DNA of 32,153 nucleotides. It comes from Thermotogae bacterium (GTDB lineage Bacteria; Thermotogota; Thermotogae; Petrotogales; Petrotogaceae). Within the stretch, counting starts at the first letter, position 1. Each line of letters opens with the position of its first letter. The stretch covers positions 1-32,153 of the forward strand of contig JAKJGQ010000010.1 in the NCBI GenBank assembly GCA_022704305.1. Reading direction: 5' to 3'. The notes under the pieces are model-generated. The model saw only the letters and a list, made by a program, of their open reading frames with translations. It was not told where the DNA came from and made no database searches. Shown in pieces: positions 1 to 8,385 of this stretch. The position numbers were made by a program, and so were the translations under genes.

Positions 1-2
1 TC

Positions 3-731
3 AAGGAACTGAGTGAGGATACCTACGTGGAAGATATTCCGCTTTCCATATCTCTAGGATCTGCAATAAAATTTCAAGGCTATCAAAGTATATATACTGT
101 AATGAAAAATGCTGATGATTGTATGTACAGGCAAAAACTTTTTGAAAGCTCAGAAATAAAAGAAAAGACCGTAGCTACAATAATTAAGGCCTTTCATAAA
201 AGATTTTATCGTGAAGAAGAACACGGGAAAAGAGTAGGCGAAATATGCTATAATTTCTCAAAGCTCTTAGGATATACTGAGATTTTTTCACAGGAAATTA
301 AAACAGCAGGCATTATGCATGATATAGGAAAGATTAATATTGCTCCAAAAATACTGGCAAAAAGGGAAAAACTCAATGACAATGACTGGAAAGAAATTAA
401 AAAGCATCCGGAAACAGGGTACAGGATTCTTAGCTCTGTCGGACATATGGCACAGTTGGCTGAGTATATTCTTGCTCATCATGAAAGATGGGATGGAAAA
501 GGATATCCAAAGGGCCTCAAAGAAGAAGAAATTCCTCTCCAATCTCGAATAATTGCCATCGCTGAGGCCTATGAAATAATGATATCTAAAAAAACTTATA
601 AAATGTCTCTCAGCCAAGAACAAGCATTTAAAGAGCTTCTTGCTAATTCCGGAGCGCAGTTTGATCCGTTTCTTGTAAAAACTTTTATTCAAAATTCAAA
701 AGATATAATAGACTATACAGAGTTTCAATAA
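3..731 (+). CDS. GGDEF/HD-GYP protein, C-terminal part (5' end outside window)
   Basis: The frame is open from base 3 with no start codon needed, so the gene begins outside the window. The first ~45 residues are the end of a GGDEF domain: a PLSISLGSA strand followed by the NADDCMYRQK helix that usually closes diguanylate cyclase domains. An HD-GYP domain follows, with HDIGK, then HHERWDGKGYPKG, then an IIAIAEAYEIM helix. HD-GYP domains are c-di-GMP phosphodiesterases with a two- or three-metal centre. In most members the last helix reads ADxYDAM and its first Asp is a metal ligand; here it is Glu, so activity may be changed. The GG(D/E)EF signature itself is outside the window, so cyclase activity cannot be judged. 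The gene probably heads the operon that contains the Sia-type module, which would place synthesis and breakdown of c-di-GMP together. The domain call is firm; catalytic activity is not. Confidence 0.88.
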   Translation, partial: KELSEDTYVEDIPLSISLGSAIKFQGYQSIYTVMKNADDCMYRQKLFESSEIKEKTVATIIKAFHKRFYREEEHGKRVGEICYNFSKLLGYTEIFSQEIKTAGIMHDIGKINIAPKILAKREKLNDNDWKEIKKHPETGYRILSSVGHMAQLAEYILAHHERWDGKGYPKGLKEEEIPLQSRIIAIAEAYEIMISKKTYKMSLSQEQAFKELLANSGAQFDPFLVKTFIQNSKDIIDYTEFQ

Positions 732-750
732 AGATAGGATGGTGAATACT

Positions 751-1230
751 ATGAAGCCGGCATTATTGATAGTAGATATGCAAAACGGATGCAGAAAAGA
801 AACCAAGGCAAAAGAGGATTTTGAAACAGCTGTAAGTTACATAAACGCAGTTTCAGAAATTTTTAGAGAAAAAAATCTTCCGGTAGTTATTGTACAAGAT
901 GCAGGAGTTGGAGAGGGCGATGATTTTGAGGTTGTTAAAGAAATAAAAGTATCGTTAAATGATCTGTATATAAAAAAAGAATTCGGAAATTCTTTTTGGA
1001 AAACTGATCTGGATATTTTATTAAAAGAACTAGATGTTGATTTTCTTGTTATAGGCGGTTTCGCTGCTATGTACTGTATACTTGCAACTTACAACGGAGC
1101 ATTGGAAAGAGGGTACAAATGCACTCTCCTACAAAACGGTATTGCCGGTTATGAAACTGGCGAAGCGGCTATGGTTTCAAACTCCAGAGCAATGATAAGT
1201 TATACTGCGCTAAGATACTTTTTGTTCTGA
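751..1230 (+). CDS. Isochorismatase-fold cysteine hydrolase
   Basis: A protein of about 159 residues with the cysteine-hydrolase triad of the isochorismatase/nicotinamidase superfamily: Asp in ALLIVDMQNG near the N terminus, Lys in the KKEFGNSFWKTDL segment, and Cys in GGFAAMYCILATYNGALERGY. It has typical family length, no signal peptide and is probably cytoplasmic. I chose the ATG at 751 because MKPALLIVDMQ is a normal family N terminus and the AGGATGGTG ribosome site lies just before it; an in-frame ATG at 739 sits inside that site. It starts 20 bases after the HD-GYP gene and ends 31 bases before the phosphatase gene, so it is probably co-transcribed. The substrate cannot be read from sequence (an amide such as nicotinamide, or another small molecule). 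A role in c-di-GMP signalling is not evident. Confidence 0.8.
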   Translation: MKPALLIVDMQNGCRKETKAKEDFETAVSYINAVSEIFREKNLPVVIVQDAGVGEGDDFEVVKEIKVSLNDLYIKKEFGNSFWKTDLDILLKELDVDFLVIGGFAAMYCILATYNGALERGYKCTLLQNGIAGYETGEAAMVSNSRAMISYTALRYFLF

Positions 1231-1261
1231 AAAAAATGCATTTAAGGCATGTGATGTTTTT

Positions 1262-3175
1262 ATGAGAAAAATTTCAAGCATAAAAAGGAAGTACATTCTC
1301 TACATATCTTTGATATGCGTGATAAGTCTTTTTATACTTTCCTGCATTAGCTACATTTTTTCTTACAGAATTGTTCTTTCAACCCTTAAGGAAAAATTAT
1401 CCGCTTACTCTTTAAGGTATTCACAAGAGATAGATTCATGGCTGACTGTTCAATCACAGAAACTTGAATGGATAAGTCATGACATCAGTATCAATGAAGA
1501 GTACTATTCAAACAGATCCAATGTTTATAAGCTACTGTCTGAAAAATACAGATCGTCTTTAGGCATAGTAAATGATTATTATATGAGCTATACTGATAAA
1601 ACATTAATTTCCGGTTCTGACTGGGTTCCTCCGTCAGATTACGACTGCACACAAAGAAATTGGTATACTCTTGCATCTCAGGGCGGAAAAACTGTTTTCA
1701 CCGAACCGTACGTTGATGCGGATGAAAGATCCGGTTTAAGAATGGTAATTACTATATCTACACCTGTTTACTCAGAGGACAGATTATCCGGAGTGTTGGC
1801 TGCAGATATTACTATAGATAGCCTAGTAAAGCTTGTAAACAGCATAAATCCGGCCAAGGGAGGTTATGCCTTCCTTGTTGACGGAAACAACGCTTTCATA
1901 ACTCATCCAGAAAAAGATTTTCTTCCAACCCGCGAAAAACACTCTTATATTGATAAGGTTTTTAACGGCGGCTATACAAAACTTTCAGAACAAATTGCAT
2001 CTAGAAGTTATAGTATTACCCAAATAAAGGATTTTGACGGTATTGACAAATATTTCATCCTTTCAGAAATTAAAAGTTCGGGGTGGTTTCTGTGTATCTC
2101 AATTCCCCAAACTGAAATTTCAAATAATCTTAACATACTTTTGATCGGATTTACTGTTTTTACTACCTTGTCGGCACTTATAAGCATGGTGATAATATAC
2201 TTTCTTATAAGCGGTATGATAAGGCCTGTGATAAGTCTTACCCAAGCAGTAAAAGAGTTTGGAGACAAAAAAATGCACGTAAGAAGCACCGTGTACTCTC
2301 AGGACGAGATTGGAGAGCTTTGCAACAGCTTCAATAAAATGGCAGATCTTATACAGGATTATAGTACAACTCTTGAAAACAAAGTTTTAGAGAGAACAAA
2401 GGAACTTAATGAAAAAAATCTTAAAATTCAGGAAAGCATAGAATATGCCAATATGATACAGATAGCCATACTTCCTTCTGATTCAGAGATGAAAGCTTTT
2501 CTGGGAGATTATTTTGTGATATGGCAGCCAAGAGACACTGTAGGCGGAGATTTTTATTGGACAAAAAATTTTGATGACGGGTTTCTTGTCATGGTAGGCG
2601 ACTGTACCGGACACGGAATACCGGGTGCCCTTATGACAATGGCTGTAAACGCTATAATCGATCATATTACACAGGATATATGCCATAATGATCCGGCACG
2701 GATTTTAACTGAAATGGACAGGCTTGTCAATCAGCTTTTACACAGGGACAGAAGCAACGATACTGTGAGTGACGGTCTTGACATAGGAATTGTTTTTATT
2801 TCGGAAAAAAAGGACATACTGTTTTGTGGAGCCCGGATATCGCTTTTTACTGCTGATAATGCTCAAATAAGGGAGATTAAAGCCTCAAATCATACTATAG
2901 GACATGAGGCTACGCAAAGAGAAAAAAAGTTTGACAATATCTCTGTAAAACACAGCAGTTCTATGGCTCTGTATCTGATGACCGATGGTATAAAGGATCA
3001 GATAGGCGGAGATAAAAAACTTCCTTTTGGTAAAACAAACGTAATAAAAATTCTTGAATCTGTATGGGATAAGCCTATGAGTGAACAGAAAAATCTTATA
3101 TATATGAAATACAAAGAGTACCGTAATACTGAAATAAGCAGGGACGATATTACAATGTTCGGATTACGTCTATAA
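1262..3175 (+). CDS. siaA: SiaA-like membrane PP2C phosphatase with Cache sensor
   Basis: A 637-residue membrane sensor phosphatase. A first transmembrane helix (about 10-36) and a second (about 291-317) flank an extracytoplasmic double-Cache-type domain with NWYTLAS at 133-139 and EPYVDADERSG at 148-158. A HAMP linker (about 318-370) and a coiled-coil stretch lead to a PP2C/SpoIIE-type domain (about 400-637) with GGDFYW, VGDCTGHGIPGAL, TDGIKDQIGG and a final DDITMF. These carry the expected metal-binding aspartates. In Pseudomonas aeruginosa SiaA has this architecture and dephosphorylates SiaC, which switches on the cyclase SiaD. The next three genes are homologues of SiaB, SiaC and SiaD in the same order, which makes this a confident context call. 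It reads an external small ligand that is unknown here. The ATG at 1262 has only a weak upstream ribosome site. Confidence 0.88.
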   Translation: MRKISSIKRKYILYISLICVISLFILSCISYIFSYRIVLSTLKEKLSAYSLRYSQEIDSWLTVQSQKLEWISHDISINEEYYSNRSNVYKLLSEKYRSSLGIVNDYYMSYTDKTLISGSDWVPPSDYDCTQRNWYTLASQGGKTVFTEPYVDADERSGLRMVITISTPVYSEDRLSGVLAADITIDSLVKLVNSINPAKGGYAFLVDGNNAFITHPEKDFLPTREKHSYIDKVFNGGYTKLSEQIASRSYSITQIKDFDGIDKYFILSEIKSSGWFLCISIPQTEISNNLNILLIGFTVFTTLSALISMVIIYFLISGMIRPVISLTQAVKEFGDKKMHVRSTVYSQDEIGELCNSFNKMADLIQDYSTTLENKVLERTKELNEKNLKIQESIEYANMIQIAILPSDSEMKAFLGDYFVIWQPRDTVGGDFYWTKNFDDGFLVMVGDCTGHGIPGALMTMAVNAIIDHITQDICHNDPARILTEMDRLVNQLLHRDRSNDTVSDGLDIGIVFISEKKDILFCGARISLFTADNAQIREIKASNHTIGHEATQREKKFDNISVKHSSSMALYLMTDGIKDQIGGDKKLPFGKTNVIKILESVWDKPMSEQKNLIYMKYKEYRNTEISRDDITMFGLRL

Positions 3176-3190
3176 AAGGAGGGAAAACTT

Positions 3191-3751
3191 TTGCTCAACC
3201 TATATGAGCTTTATAAAAATGCCAAGACCAAGAACATAATTTTTTATTACAGTGGACCTATTGCACATGCCAGTATAGAAGGAGTAGCCGCTACCCTGCG
3301 CAAGAACCTACAGTATGAAGGGACTGATGAAATAACTTCAAATGCAGTTTTTTCAGTTTTTATTGAGCAAGTGCAGAATATTCTGAATTATTCGGCCGAA
3401 AAATTCTCTGATATCAACAGTGATGACGAAGATCTGCGTGCAGGTGTCGTGGCAATAGGATATGAAGAAGGATTTTACTGTATCTACTGTGGAAACAAGG
3501 TATATAATCAAGACATTCCAAAGATAAAAGAAAATATTGACAGTGTTCGCAATCTCGACAAAGAACATCTTAAAGCACTTTATAAAGAGAGAAGAAGAAT
3601 GGAACCTCCACCATCAAGCAAAGGGGCAGGTCTTGGACTTATAGAGATGGCACGTAAAGCTGTAAAACCCATCGATTATACTTTTATTCCTATGGATGAA
3701 GAGTATTCATTTTTCACCATAAAAGTCGTAACAGGGAGGGAAAAGATTTGA
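3191..3751 (+). CDS. siaB: SiaB-like protein kinase (DUF6272)
   Basis: A 186-residue protein resembling SiaB, which in Pseudomonas phosphorylates SiaC. The fold looks like the histidine-kinase/anti-sigma ATPase fold: a central helix with IEQVQNILNYS resembles an N-box, and SSKGAGLGLIEMARKA near residue 145 resembles the glycine-rich ATP-lid segment. No transmembrane helix is seen. Translation starts at a TTG at 3191, preceded by AGGAGGG at good distance; no ATG fits. It lies 15 bases after the phosphatase gene and overlaps siaC by four bases, so translation is probably coupled. By analogy it opposes SiaA in setting the phosphorylation state of SiaC. The kinase assignment rests mostly on gene order plus the ATP-site motifs. 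Confidence 0.8.
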   Translation: MLNLYELYKNAKTKNIIFYYSGPIAHASIEGVAATLRKNLQYEGTDEITSNAVFSVFIEQVQNILNYSAEKFSDINSDDEDLRAGVVAIGYEEGFYCIYCGNKVYNQDIPKIKENIDSVRNLDKEHLKALYKERRRMEPPPSSKGAGLGLIEMARKAVKPIDYTFIPMDEEYSFFTIKVVTGREKI

Positions 3752-4146
3752 ACGACCTTATAATTGAAAAAACTCAGTCCACACCATATATAAATTTTTC
3801 TCATGAACACAAAAAACTTTTTATCAGCGGTGAATCTTTCCCTGAAAACGCAGCCAAATTTTATGCTCCCATACTCGAATGGATAAAGCAGATAATAAAT
3901 GACCCAAATACTGACAGTTTCACTGCCGACTTTGAGATTATATATTTCAACAGCAGTACTTCAAAAGTATTTATGACTATCTTCGATACTTTTGAAAATG
4001 CTGTGAAAAAAGGAATGCAAATTACTGTAAACTGGCGCTGTGATTCAGAAAATGAAACAGCAATAGAGTGTGGAGAGGAGTTTAAAGAAGATCTTTCTAC
4101 TCTACCCTTTAACATAGTTTTGGTGAAAGGAGTGGAAAATGGATAA
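3748..4146 (+). CDS. siaC: SiaC-like partner-switch protein (DUF1987)
   Basis: A 132-residue cytoplasmic protein of the DUF1987/SiaC type. Typical segments are TPYINFSHEHKKLFISGES at the N terminus, FEIIYFNSSTSKVF in the middle, and VNWRCDSENETAIECGEEF towards the end. In Pseudomonas unphosphorylated SiaC binds and activates the diguanylate cyclase SiaD, and phosphorylation on a threonine by SiaB blocks this. The hydroxyl-rich NSSTSK run (68-73) is the likely phosphosite region here; I cannot say which residue is used. The start is TTG at 3748, overlapping the siaB stop by four bases with GGGAGGG upstream, and the end overlaps siaD by eight bases. The tight coupling suggests fixed stoichiometry. 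Confidence 0.85.
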   Translation: MNDLIIEKTQSTPYINFSHEHKKLFISGESFPENAAKFYAPILEWIKQIINDPNTDSFTADFEIIYFNSSTSKVFMTIFDTFENAVKKGMQITVNWRCDSENETAIECGEEFKEDLSTLPFNIVLVKGVENG

Positions 4147-4849
4147 TATCTTTATCAAAGAAGATGAAGTTATCGAGAATGCAGAAAACGCTATTCGGAA
4201 AAATATTATGGGAAGCACTGAAGGAGAGGCTCTTTATAAAGATCTGCTATATGAATATAAAAAATTGTTGAAACAGACCAAAAGTCTTGTAAAAATGTCA
4301 GATATGATGCAGCTTCAGCTTCATGACCTTTCACGTGAGCTTGAAAGGATGTCAAACACAGATGGACTTACTGGAATATATAATAGACGTTTTTTTAACG
4401 AAATATTTCATAAAGAATGGTACAGCGCCTTTAGAGGAAAAATATCTATCGGAATTCTTATGATAGATATTGATAACTTTAAAAAGTACAACGATACCTA
4501 TGGACATCTGCAAGGCGACAGATGCTTGAAGCTTATTTCTGAAATTATACAAAAATCTGTAAAACGTCCGAGAGATATGCTGGCAAGATATGGAGGCGAA
4601 GAGTTTGTAGTACTGCTTGCAGAAACTGATATAAAAGGATGTCGTGCTGTTGCAGAAGAAATTATAAAAAGTATTGAAGCCAAGGATATTAAGCATGCGG
4701 GTTCTCCGTATTTTCCGCGTGTCACGGTATCTGTAGGAATAGCTGTGACTGTCCCTGATGATCAGGACTCGTGTGAAAAACTTCTTAATATGGCCGATGA
4801 AGCATTATACCGTGCAAAGGCTGCTGGAAGAAACTGCTGTATGGAATAG
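4139..4849 (+). CDS. siaD: SiaD-like diguanylate cyclase
   Basis: A 236-residue soluble GGDEF protein. The first ~70 residues are helical and look like a coiled coil (LLYEYKKLLKQTKSLVKMSD onward), matching the N-terminal region through which Pseudomonas SiaD is activated by SiaC. The catalytic domain follows with NTDGLTGIYNRRFF, DIDNFKKYNDTYGHLQGD and ARYGGEEF, so the active site is intact. RPRD lies five residues before GGEEF and fits the RxxD inhibitory site, so product feedback is likely. The domain closes with ADEALYRAKAAGRN. It makes c-di-GMP from two GTP. It is the last gene of the operon and overlaps siaC by eight bases. No clear terminator hairpin follows it. Confidence 0.92.
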   Translation: MDNIFIKEDEVIENAENAIRKNIMGSTEGEALYKDLLYEYKKLLKQTKSLVKMSDMMQLQLHDLSRELERMSNTDGLTGIYNRRFFNEIFHKEWYSAFRGKISIGILMIDIDNFKKYNDTYGHLQGDRCLKLISEIIQKSVKRPRDMLARYGGEEFVVLLAETDIKGCRAVAEEIIKSIEAKDIKHAGSPYFPRVTVSVGIAVTVPDDQDSCEKLLNMADEALYRAKAAGRNCCME

Positions 4850-5167
4850 TTTTAAAAAAATAACAGTACAGAAAAAGTATCCCTAATTATTATTTTATCG
4901 ATTCAAACGGTTTTTCACACAGTATAGCATATTCATAAGTATCATTTCACAAAGGTATTCCTTGGGAATATCTCTTAAGAAAAATACTTTTTGAGATGCA
5001 CTTTATGTCTCGTTTAATCTACCAAGAAGTCTCAAGGAGCGTACACTTAAATGATTGCAGATAGTGGCTACGCAAAGAAAAAACATTCTTCCTTTTACAA
5101 AGGATCGGCGAGTTTTCTATCTTCCCAGTTAAGCATATGTATGCTCATACTATTGAAGCTGCCAAAA
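4850..5167. other. Intergenic region without a convincing gene
   Basis: About 320 bases between siaD and the maltodextrin operon. I see no ORF with a recognisable domain. Small structures are present: an imperfect hairpin around 4953-4971 (GGTATTCC facing GGAATATC), a TTGAGA/TCTCAA pair about 40 bases apart around 4990-5035, and AGCATA-TG-TATGCT near 5132-5145. The minus strand has two short open stretches without good start codons. It could be a decayed gene or mobile fragment, an unrecognised small RNA, or a spacer. The only plus-strand ORF (from 5051) runs into the terminator and the end of the opposing gene and is not credible. Confidence 0.4.
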
Positions 5168-5203
5168 AACAATAAAAACCGTTTGATAACGGCTTTTATT
5201 GTT
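5168..5203 (-). terminator. Terminator of the maltodextrin operon
   Basis: A long hairpin: AACAATAAAA and CCGTT on one arm face AACGG and TTTTATTGTT on the other, separated by a four-base loop and one mismatch. On the minus strand it is followed by a run of six T. It overlaps the stop codon of the GH13 gene, so it ends the minus-strand operon; on the plus strand the T tail is poorer. Confidence 0.8.
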
Positions 5204-6545
5204 ATGTTATCCTTTTATACGGGTTATAGCTTGATCTTTCTTCCTTTATCTTGAATACTCCCGCAAACTTCGGTGGAATAACTGCATCTATACATGAACT
5301 AAAAATTTCAAACTCTGTCTCTGAAAATACATCCTTAATTTTTGAATAGTTCATCAAGGATGAGTTCTCCGTTATAATACAAGCAGAAATCATTTTATTT
5401 GTAGGATTAGCTATAACAAAGCGCGTATCCCGTATCTCATCGCTTGTCCTTTCAAAACACACTACTTCACTATCAGAGGAAAAAAGCTGTTTAATCCTTC
5501 CAGAGTTGATACCCTTTGCCTTTTTATACTCATCAATCAATTTTAAGTAGAAGCAATAAGCTTCATTCCCTTGAAGATCCTCCTGCCACAACATTGGCTG
5601 CCTGCAGTATGGATCTCCTTCCCCCTGCATTCCTATTTCTTCTCCATAGTATACAAGTGGACTGCCTGGAACTGTAAATTGAAGCATTACAGCAATTTTC
5701 CACAGATCACCAAAGATATTTTTTATTCTAGGAGTATCGTGCGTCGAAAGAATATTCCAGCTTTTAAAAATTTTATCTCCGCATTCTTCCGATGTTTTTG
5801 CAACAGCAGCGGTAAATGTTGTTCCATCTATCTTTCCATAAAGCAGCATTTTTATGAGCTGTTGAAAGTAATAGTTCATTACGCCGTCGATAACTTTGCA
5901 CCATTCAAGAGGGTAAGACCAGACTTCACCTATTACTTCGTTTTCACAAACTTTGTCCATATTATGCTTTATCTCTTTTAAAATTTCATAGCCCAAATCA
6001 TACGCACAGTCAAATCTCCAGTTTGTTAATCCTTTCCTAAGATAACTCTTCATAACAGAAGAATCCTCTCTAAAAAGATAGTTTTTAAGCTCTGCACTTT
6101 CTAAATTCAACTCAGGAAGATTTTCAACATTCGCCCAATTTTTACCGGTATAAAAATCAATGTTTTCTTTCATGCTGTTAAAACGGCTGGTATGGTTCAG
6201 TGCTATATCCATGTATAGCTCTATACTGTTTTCTTTGAGAAGACTTTTTAGCTCCAGAAGATCATTTTCGGTTCCTGCTTTTTCATCAATACCAAAAAAA
6301 TCAAGTGTATCGTACCGGTGATTTGTATTTGCTTTGAACACGGGAGTAATATAGATAAAATCTACTGACAATTTTTTCAGATACTCAATCTTCTTACTGA
6401 TTCCTTTGAGATTTCCTCCGTAAAAATCATATTCTTGCTTATCGTATGCTTTAACAGGTATGTTCCATGGTATAAACGTATACCCCTTGTTATTAAAATT
6501 ATAGAATCTATCGACAAAAATTTCATAGCCTACTTTACCTTTCAA
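5202..6545 (-). CDS. Cytoplasmic GH13 alpha-glucanase (maltodextrin hydrolase)
   Basis: A 447-residue glycoside hydrolase family 13 enzyme. The four conserved regions are present: DIALNH (113-118), NWRFDCAYD with nucleophile Asp179, IGEVWS with acid/base Glu207, and STHDTPR with Asp270. The barrel begins almost at residue 1 (GYEIFVDRFYNF), so there is no N-terminal carbohydrate module. There is no signal peptide, so it acts inside the cell, fitting a neopullulanase, cyclomaltodextrinase or maltodextrin glucosidase that degrades imported oligosaccharides. The exact bond specificity cannot be read. It is the last gene of the operon; its ATG overlaps the permease stop by four bases, so the two are translationally coupled. 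Confidence 0.88.
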   Translation of the reverse strand: MKGKVGYEIFVDRFYNFNNKGYTFIPWNIPVKAYDKQEYDFYGGNLKGISKKIEYLKKLSVDFIYITPVFKANTNHRYDTLDFFGIDEKAGTENDLLELKSLLKENSIELYMDIALNHTSRFNSMKENIDFYTGKNWANVENLPELNLESAELKNYLFREDSSVMKSYLRKGLTNWRFDCAYDLGYEILKEIKHNMDKVCENEVIGEVWSYPLEWCKVIDGVMNYYFQQLIKMLLYGKIDGTTFTAAVAKTSEECGDKIFKSWNILSTHDTPRIKNIFGDLWKIAVMLQFTVPGSPLVYYGEEIGMQGEGDPYCRQPMLWQEDLQGNEAYCFYLKLIDEYKKAKGINSGRIKQLFSSDSEVVCFERTSDEIRDTRFVIANPTNKMISACIITENSSLMNYSKIKDVFSETEFEIFSSCIDAVIPPKFAGVFKIKEERSSYNPYKRIT

Positions 6546-7372
6546 GATTTCACAGCTCCTTTTGTAAGTCCGTTTGTAATATTTTTCTGAAGTAGAAGGA
6601 ATAAAATTATTATAGGCAACGATCCAAGTACTGCTGCTGCACAGAAAACTGTCCAGTTTACAGAATAATTCGACGCAAGGAAACCTTTTATACCAACTCC
6701 TACAGGATACTTTGAAGGATCAAAAAGCAGAATAACCGAAAACATATATTCATTGTAAACGCCTATAAAAGTCATTATAAACTGTGTGGCAAGAATTGGC
6801 ATCATAAGAGGAAAAAGTACCTTCCAGAAAGTCTGCCAGTAATTTGCACCGTCTATATATGCCGCTTCATCAATCTCGGTGGGTATAGAGTTCAAGTAGT
6901 TCCTTATAATCCATGTGCCAAAAGCCGCGTTTCCCAATCCCATAATAAGGATTATACCGGTAAGCGTATTAAGCAGGCCTGCTATCTGAAGCATTTTGAA
7001 ATACGCAACCATAGCAACAGATGTTGGAAACATCTGAAGTACCATGAGGAAAAGTATTCCATACTTCCTTCCGGGAAATCTGAGCCTGCTGAAAGCATAT
7101 CCGCCAAACATGGTTACAACTACCGTCAATAATGCCGAGAATCCTCCAAGAATAGTCGAGTTCTTAACCCATAGCAAAAACTTAGAGTTGTTTATTAGAG
7201 AACTATAATTATCCAGAGTGAACTGTTTTGGAAATACGGAGCCTGAATAAAATGAAGAGCCCGGCTTGAAGGAAGTAAGCACAACATAGTAAAAAGGAAA
7301 AAGAATAACAACTACCAGCAGAATAGCCAACATTCTTACAAACCAAATATTTTTCTTTTTTAATCTGTTCAT
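6542..7372 (-). CDS. malG: MalG-type sugar ABC permease
   Basis: A 276-residue inner-membrane permease of the binding-protein-dependent (MalG) family. It has an N-terminal helix (about 12-32) and further hydrophobic helices; the cytoplasmic EAA loop is clear as EIDEAAYIDGANYWQTFWKVLFPLMMP (around residues 165-191), the contact for the transport ATPase. It pairs with the upstream MalF-type permease, whose stop overlaps this start by one base. The sugar is not proven, but the downstream GH13 enzyme points to maltose or maltodextrins. The symbol is by family and context only. Confidence 0.88.
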   Translation of the reverse strand: MNRLKKKNIWFVRMLAILLVVVILFPFYYVVLTSFKPGSSFYSGSVFPKQFTLDNYSSLINNSKFLLWVKNSTILGGFSALLTVVVTMFGGYAFSRLRFPGRKYGILFLMVLQMFPTSVAMVAYFKMLQIAGLLNTLTGIILIMGLGNAAFGTWIIRNYLNSIPTEIDEAAYIDGANYWQTFWKVLFPLMMPILATQFIMTFIGVYNEYMFSVILLFDPSKYPVGVGIKGFLASNYSVNWTVFCAAAVLGSLPIIILFLLLQKNITNGLTKGAVKS

Positions 7373-8328
7373 TAGAACTCCTCCTTAAGCCCCTTAAGGC
7401 AGAGGGTGGTAAAGACTATTATCAATACGGTTATAAAAAAAGTGATAACTCCGTATGCTGCTGTAAGACCATATTGTTGAAGCTCTCGCATTATATTAAA
7501 AGTATATGAAACCAAAATATCAGTAGATCCAAAATAATCTCCGAGGGAATTTCTAGGTCCGCCACGTGTAAGCAAAAATATAAGGTTGAAATTATTGAAT
7601 TGGAATGCAAACTGCGTTATAATTAAGGGTGAAAGGGTCTTGTTAAGCAAAGGAAGGGTGATTTTTCGAAATTTATATACTTTTCCTGCCCCATCAATTT
7701 CAGCTGCTTCATACAAATCAGTCGGAATACTCTGAAGCGCCGCATACGTAATAGTCATAAAATAAGGAAATGAAATCCATGCATTAACAATAATTACCCA
7801 AAATCTTGACCAAAAGACCGAATTAAACCATGAAACTGCTTCGATTCCGAACATACCAAGAAATTGATTAAGTACCCCTTCCGTTCCAAGCATGCCATGC
7901 CACATCTGAATTGCTATTACCCCCGGAAGCGCCCATGGAATAATAAGTAGTCCACGATAAATATTTCTTTCCGGAAGATTTGGATTATTGAGAAATATAG
8001 CAATAAACATACCTATAAAGTAATTTAATAAAGTACTGAGTACCATCCAGGCTATTGTCCACAGCAGTACAGGAAAAAACGGACTATTTTGAGTAAGATT
8101 GAAAATTTTCTTGTAATTTTCAACACCAATGAAATCATATTCAAAGTAATGATTAAGACCGTAGTTTGTAAAAGAAATAAAAATATTGTATAGCGAAGGA
8201 ATAACTGTTGATACTGTAATTGCAAATACAGTTGGAAAAAGAAATAAAGAAGCTGCTTTAAGCTGTTTTTTCGGATATATTGCTTTTTTTTGTAGGCTAA
8301 TTTTCTTTGAAAAGGCTCTGTAAGTCAT
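7372..8328 (-). CDS. malF: MalF-type sugar ABC permease
   Basis: A 318-residue permease of the MalF family. After a short basic N terminus it has a first helix (about 28-50), a further helix bundle, and the EAA loop DLYEAAEIDGAGKVYKFRKITLPLL (around residues 208-232). The family-typical QFAFQFNNFNLIFLLTRGGP segment follows. It lacks the large periplasmic loop of the enterobacterial MalF, as many Firmicutes and Thermotogota members do. A strong AAGGAGGT site precedes the ATG at 8328. A hairpin separates it from the binding-protein gene, which may lower its expression relative to that gene. Confidence 0.88.
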   Translation of the reverse strand: MTYRAFSKKISLQKKAIYPKKQLKAASLFLFPTVFAITVSTVIPSLYNIFISFTNYGLNHYFEYDFIGVENYKKIFNLTQNSPFFPVLLWTIAWMVLSTLLNYFIGMFIAIFLNNPNLPERNIYRGLLIIPWALPGVIAIQMWHGMLGTEGVLNQFLGMFGIEAVSWFNSVFWSRFWVIIVNAWISFPYFMTITYAALQSIPTDLYEAAEIDGAGKVYKFRKITLPLLNKTLSPLIITQFAFQFNNFNLIFLLTRGGPRNSLGDYFGSTDILVSYTFNIMRELQQYGLTAAYGVITFFITVLIIVFTTLCLKGLKEEF

Positions 8329-8362
8329 TAGGGCGACCTCCTTACTGACTTATGGAAAGGGG

Positions 8363-8383
8363 GGTCAGGCAAATTGCCTGACC
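8363..8383 (-). promoter_or_regulatory. Intercistronic hairpin between malE and malF
   Basis: A perfect palindrome, GGTCAGGC-AAATT-GCCTGACC, lies three bases after the malE stop codon. In the minus-strand transcript it is followed by CCCCCC and not a T run, so it is not a standard terminator. Such hairpins often protect the upstream message from 3' decay so that the binding protein is made in excess over its permeases. That role is inferred from position. Confidence 0.6.
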
Positions 8384-8385
8384 TT

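Noticed and set aside
5051-5254. 67-codon plus-strand ORF after siaD
   Set aside because: It runs through the terminator hairpin and into the antisense end of the GH13 gene, and has no recognisable domain.
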